NCBI RefSeq assembly: GCF_030124175.1
Contig: NZ_JASKMT010000003.1
Span: forward strand, 1 to 64,000
DNA length: 64,000 bases
Direction: 5' to 3'
Source: Streptomyces sp. 549
GTDB taxonomy: Bacteria; Actinomycetota; Actinomycetes; Streptomycetales; Streptomycetaceae
The position numbers and the translations under genes are program-made. The notes beneath the pieces are model-generated. The model made no database searches, was not told the origin of the DNA, and saw only the letters and a list, made by a program, of their open reading frames with translations. Within the stretch, counting starts at the first letter, position 1; each line of letters starts with the position of its first letter. Of the stretch, positions 60,900 to 64,000 are shown piece by piece.

Positions 60900-60920
60900 C
60901 GCCCACGGCCCTCCCGGGCG

Positions 60921-62480
60921 TCAGGCCAGCGGGCCCGTGACGGACTCGGCGGCCCGGACCAGGCCGCCGTGCCGCACGAAGGCGTCGGCCGCCGCCAGGT
61001 CCGGCGCGAGGAAGCGGTCCTCACCCGCGCCGCCCACCCCGGCCGCGCGGGCCGCGGCGAGCACGGCCCGGGAGGCGGGCGCGGGCTCAGGGGCGCCGAC
61101 CGCCGCCGCACGCAGTTCCAGCGCACGGGCGGCGGCGTACAGCTCGACCGCGACCACCCGCGTCAGGTTGTCCACGGCGGTGCGCAGCTTGCGGGCCGCG
61201 GACCAGCCCATCGAGACGTGGTCCTCCTGCATGGCCGACGACGGGATGGAGTCCACCGACGCGGGCACGGCGAGCCGCTTCAGCTCGCTGACCAGGGCGG
61301 CCTGGGTGTACTGGGCGATCATCAGCCCGGAGTCGACCCCGGCGTCGTCGGCCAGGAAGGGCGGCAGGCCGTGCGAGCGGTTCTTGTCGAGCAGCCGGTC
61401 GGTGCGGCGCTCGCAGATCGACCCGAGGTCCGCCGCCGCGATGGCGAGGAAGTCGAGCACGTAGGCGACGGGCGCGCCGTGGAAGTTGCCGTTGGACTCC
61501 ACCCGCCCGTCGGGCAGCACTACCGGGTTGTCGACGGCCGCCGCGAGCTCCCGCTCGGCGACCAGGCGCGCGTGGTCGAGCGTGTCCCGGCCCGCGCCCG
61601 CCACCTGCGGGGCGCACCGGACCGAGTAGGCGTCCTGGACGCGGGGGGCGTCGTCCTGGTGGTGCCCGGTCAGCCCCGACCCCGCCAGGACCTTGCGCAT
61701 GTTGGCGGCGCTCGCGGCCTGCCCGGGGTGCGGGCGGATGGTGTGCAGGTCGGCGGCGAGCACCCGTTCGGTGCCCAGCAGCGCCTCCAGGGACAGCGCG
61801 GCGGTGATGTCGGCCGCGGTGTGCAGCCGGGCCAGGTCGGCGCAGGCCATGACCAGCATGCCGAGCATGCCGTCGGTGCCGTTGAGCAGCGCCAGGCCTT
61901 CCTTCTCGCGCAGCTCGACGGGGGTGATGCCGTGCGCGGCGAGCAGTTCGCCCGCGGGCCGGACCGTGCCGTCGGGGCCTTCCGCGTCGCCCTCGCCCAT
62001 GAGCGTCAGGGCGCAGTGCGAGAGCGGCGCCAGGTCACCGGAGCAGCCGAGCGAGCCGTACTCGTGCACGACCGGGGTGATGCCGGCGTTGAGCACGTCG
62101 GCCATGGTGAGCAGTACCTCGGGTCGGACGCCGGTCCGTCCCGAGGCCACGGTCTTCAGCCGCAGGAACATCAGCGCCCTGACCACCTCCCGCTCGACGT
62201 GCGGGCCCATGCCGGCCGCGTGCGAGCGCACGATGTTGCGCTGGAGCCGGGCGCGGAGTTCGGGGCTGATGTGCCGCACGGCGAGTGCGCCGAAGCCGGT
62301 GGAGACGCCGTAGACCGGGTCGGGCTTGGCGGCCAGCTCGTCGATGAACTGCCGGGAGGCACCCACCTCGGCCAGCGACTCGGCGGAGATCTCGACCCGG
62401 GCGGCGCCCCGGGCCACGGCGATGACGTCGGCCGCGGTCACACCGGAGGGGCCGACCACGACAGTGTTCTGCATATCCAT
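60921..62480 (-). CDS. hutH: Histidine ammonia-lyase
   Basis: The protein of about 519 residues removes ammonia from histidine to give urocanate. The MIO-forming segment is EYGSLGCSGDLAPLSHCALT near residue 145, with Cys-Ser-Gly where most family members have Ala-Ser-Gly. YGVSTGFGALA, QRNIVRSHAAGMGP and QEDHVSMGWSAARKL are standard active-site blocks. ATG 62480 is chosen because it gives the usual short N-terminus; GTG 62486 and ATG 62474 are also possible. Streptomycetes carry hutH away from the rest of the hut genes, as here. Confidence 0.93.
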   Translation of the reverse strand: MDMQNTVVVGPSGVTAADVIAVARGAARVEISAESLAEVGASRQFIDELAAKPDPVYGVSTGFGALAVRHISPELRARLQRNIVRSHAAGMGPHVEREVVRALMFLRLKTVASGRTGVRPEVLLTMADVLNAGITPVVHEYGSLGCSGDLAPLSHCALTLMGEGDAEGPDGTVRPAGELLAAHGITPVELREKEGLALLNGTDGMLGMLVMACADLARLHTAADITAALSLEALLGTERVLAADLHTIRPHPGQAASAANMRKVLAGSGLTGHHQDDAPRVQDAYSVRCAPQVAGAGRDTLDHARLVAERELAAAVDNPVVLPDGRVESNGNFHGAPVAYVLDFLAIAAADLGSICERRTDRLLDKNRSHGLPPFLADDAGVDSGLMIAQYTQAALVSELKRLAVPASVDSIPSSAMQEDHVSMGWSAARKLRTAVDNLTRVVAVELYAAARALELRAAAVGAPEPAPASRAVLAAARAAGVGGAGEDRFLAPDLAAADAFVRHGGLVRAAESVTGPLA

Positions 62481-62577
62481 ATTCACGCACCCTAGGCACT
62501 GAATCTGAATCTGTCACGGGTGGTGCCCGCACCGACCCCTTACCGATCATCGACCGCACCGGCCCACCGGCCACCGG

Positions 62578-63711
62578 TCACCGGCCGCGGAAGCGGCGGC
62601 GGTCGCCGGGCGGCGGCGGGGTCTCGTCGGCGAGGTGCACTATCTCCCGCCCGGCGACCACCGGCTTCACCGACTGGGCGGCCTTCGCCCGGTACTGCGC
62701 GGCGTCGGCCAGCCGCAGCAGGCGGCGGGCTGACCGGACCGGACCGATGGGGTCGCCCGTCGAGGCCACGCCGCAGGCGACACCGCGTCCGCCGTCCAGG
62801 TCGAGCGCGCGCACGCACAGCTCACCGGCCACCCGGACCACCTCGTCCGCGGGCGGACCGACCGCCAGCAGGCAGAACTCGTCCCCGCCCAGCCGCGCCG
62901 CGAGCGCGCCCGGCAGTATCGCGCCGCACCGGGACAGCAGCGAGCCGAATCGTTCCAGCAGGCGGTCGCCCGCGTCGTGCCCGTAGGCGTCGTTGACCTC
63001 CTTGAGGCCGTTGACGTCGCAGACGACGAGGCTGACCACGCTGCCGTCCGCGCGGTGCCGCTCCAGCACCTCGTCCAGGCGCATGTCCACCGCCCGCCGG
63101 TTCCCCAGGCCGGTCAGCGGGTCGGTGAAGGCGAGCCGTCTGACCTCCTCCAGCCGCTCGGTCTGCGCGACGCCCGAGGCCAGCACCGCCGCGAGCACGG
63201 TGGCGAACTCCGCGTCCGCACGTGTGAAGACCGGGTCCGCCGGGCCCCTGGCCACATACAGCTCACCCCAGGCCCGGCCGTGCAGCACGATCGGCGCCAC
63301 CACGCAGCTGCCGCGTCCGCGCCGGCGCAGCGCCGCGACCCGCTGGTGGCAGTAGGCGCCCTCCCCCGCGGACGGGGACGGTTCAGCGGTGGCCCTCTCC
63401 ACCCAGGCGTGCGGTTCGCCGCCGCCGCCCGCCCAGCGCTCGTGCAGGAACTCGGTGATCTCGGGGAAGTCGTGCACGGGGTAGCACTCGTCGGCCGGTT
63501 GCGGCTCCTCGCCCTCGGCCAGTTCGCCGTCGTTGACCAGCACCCGCAGCTGACCGCGGTCCCGCTCCCAGACCGAGACGGCGGCGAAGGTCCCGGCCAT
63601 GGCCGTCCGCGCCCGTTCGGCCGCGACCCGGGCGACCTCCCGCCTGCCGCACGCGGCAGCCATCGCCTGGGCGAGTCCCACCACCGCCTGCAACCGCGCG
63701 TCGTCTGCCAT
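62578..63711 (-). CDS. GAF-GGDEF diguanylate cyclase
   Basis: The 377-residue protein has an N-terminal GAF domain at about residues 15-190, for example FAAVSVWERDRGQLRVLVND and VVAPIVLHGRAWGELYVARG. A GGDEF domain follows at about 205-365 with FTDPLTGLGNRRAVDMRLDE, VVCDVNGLKEVNDAYGHDAG and AARLGGDEFCLLAVGP. The intact GGDEF active site predicts synthesis of c-di-GMP, which controls sporulation through BldD in streptomycetes. No RxxD inhibitory site is evident. The GAF ligand is unknown. ATG 63711 matches the family start; the open frame continues to 63780. Confidence 0.92.
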   Translation of the reverse strand: MADDARLQAVVGLAQAMAAACGRREVARVAAERARTAMAGTFAAVSVWERDRGQLRVLVNDGELAEGEEPQPADECYPVHDFPEITEFLHERWAGGGGEPHAWVERATAEPSPSAGEGAYCHQRVAALRRRGRGSCVVAPIVLHGRAWGELYVARGPADPVFTRADAEFATVLAAVLASGVAQTERLEEVRRLAFTDPLTGLGNRRAVDMRLDEVLERHRADGSVVSLVVCDVNGLKEVNDAYGHDAGDRLLERFGSLLSRCGAILPGALAARLGGDEFCLLAVGPPADEVVRVAGELCVRALDLDGGRGVACGVASTGDPIGPVRSARRLLRLADAAQYRAKAAQSVKPVVAGREIVHLADETPPPPGDRRRFRGR

Positions 63712-63793
63712 ACGTCCCAGGTTATGGTTCTTCGCCCCGCTCCGCCCTGCACGGCACCGGCCGGCGGGCGTCCCGTACACCTACGGCGCACCA

Positions 63794-63831
63794 CCCTGTC
63801 CGCGCCGGGCGCACGCCGGGCGCGGACAGGG
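63794..63831 (-). terminator. Hairpin terminator after the enoyl-CoA hydratase gene
   Basis: CCCTGTCCGCGCC and GGCGCGGACAGGG form a perfect 13-bp stem around a 12-base loop. It is 35 bases downstream of the hydratase stop on the minus strand and upstream of the GGDEF gene. Confidence 0.8.
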
Positions 63832-63865
63832 CCCCGGGCGGTTCGGGCTCACGACGCCGGGACGG

Positions 63866-64000
63866 CTACTCGCCCGGCCACTGCGGCGTGCGCTTCTCGT
63901 TGAACGCCGCGACGCCCTCCGCCCGGTCGCCGGAGAAGGCCACCGCGCGCCAGGCCGCGTCCTCGACCTCCAGGCCCGCGGCCAGCCCCAGCCCCCAGCC
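63866..64000 (-). CDS. Enoyl-CoA hydratase/isomerase, C-terminal fragment
   Basis: The last 44 residues of the gene are inside the window and read GWGLGLAAGLEVEDAAWRAV then AFSGDRAEGVAAFNEKRTPQ and WPGE before TAG. The segment S-G-D-R-x-E-G-x-x-A-F-x-E-K-R-x-P-x-W is the classic crotonase-family C-terminus. The rest lies beyond the right edge, so substrate class cannot be judged. Confidence 0.9.
   Translation of the reverse strand, partial: GWGLGLAAGLEVEDAAWRAVAFSGDRAEGVAAFNEKRTPQWPGE

Noticed and set aside
1..64000. CRISPR arrays, tRNA or rRNA genes
   Set aside because: No regularly spaced repeats of 25-40 bases and no tRNA- or rRNA-like sequence were noticed on reading. A dedicated scan was not possible.

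Overview
The window is chromosomal DNA from a Streptomyces or a close actinomycete relative. It has very high GC with strong third-position GC bias, frequent GTG/TTG starts, many 4-base ATGA/GTGA gene overlaps, an AfsA/ScbR-type butyrolactone locus, a mycothiol amidase gene and a class E-type (LAXTG) sorting signal. From memory, the right half (mca, greA, ilvA, metB, msrA, hutH, GGDEF, enoyl-CoA hydratase) resembles a conserved stretch of Streptomyces core chromosome. The left half is accessory.

Region 1 (1-22.1 kb) is part of a secondary-metabolite cluster that continues off the left edge. It begins with a catalytically degraded IS701-like transposase homologue carrying a TTA codon, then an aromatic-ring FAD monooxygenase. 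Next come the decayed remains of an SDR gene and an AfsA-like butyrolactone synthase gene that meet tail to tail, with a divergent ScbR/ArpA-like receptor. A minus-strand block follows: TetR repressor, two secreted bicovalent-flavin oxidases and an SRPBCC protein. On the plus strand lie an MFS exporter, an SDR, an orphan LuxR regulator, an AsnB-like amidotransferase, and a class II DAHP synthase, EntA/DhbA-like SDR, PhzD and PhzE. This last set predicts chorismate -> ADIC -> DHHA -> 3-hydroxyanthranilate. A small YdhR-like protein and a salicylate-hydroxylase-like monooxygenase with one frameshift close the cluster. PhzF, PhzA/B and PhzG are absent, so 3-hydroxyanthranilate rather than phenazine is the expected product.

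Region 2 (22.6-31.2 kb) is a tight eight-gene signalling operon. It encodes a small protein, a P-loop/helical-repeat protein, an SPFH-like protein, a PP2C phosphatase, a Ser/Thr kinase, a vWA (TerY-like) protein, a small unknown and a membrane protein with two RanBP2-type zinc fingers. The core matches the kinase/phosphatase/vWA 'TerY-P' triad linked to stress and phage defence, here with a much larger set of partners. A subtilase and a membrane-linked STAND/TPR protein follow, divergently transcribed.

Region 3 (38.8-51.1 kb) is mostly housekeeping: mca, a DUF4307-type protein, greA, a DrrAB-type ABC exporter, ilvA, a MarR regulator, a sigma-like/membrane pair, metB, a helical-repeat protein, msrA, a toxin-antitoxin-like pair and a VOC protein.

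Region 4 (51.5-55.5 kb) is a second accessory operon: a 60-residue peptide, one unknown protein, two paralogous all-helical proteins of unknown function and an SxxK serine hydrolase. It is organised like an undescribed peptide (RiPP-like) locus.

Region 5 (55.9-64 kb) returns to core-type genes: SGNH hydrolase, DUF1330, DJ-1/PfpI, L,D-transpeptidase lipoprotein with an odd C-terminal run-on, a conserved acidic protein, a sortase substrate, hutH, a GAF-GGDEF cyclase and the 3' end of an enoyl-CoA hydratase. Frameshifted genes were seen only in region 1, which suggests a decaying cluster or poorly resolved sequence there.
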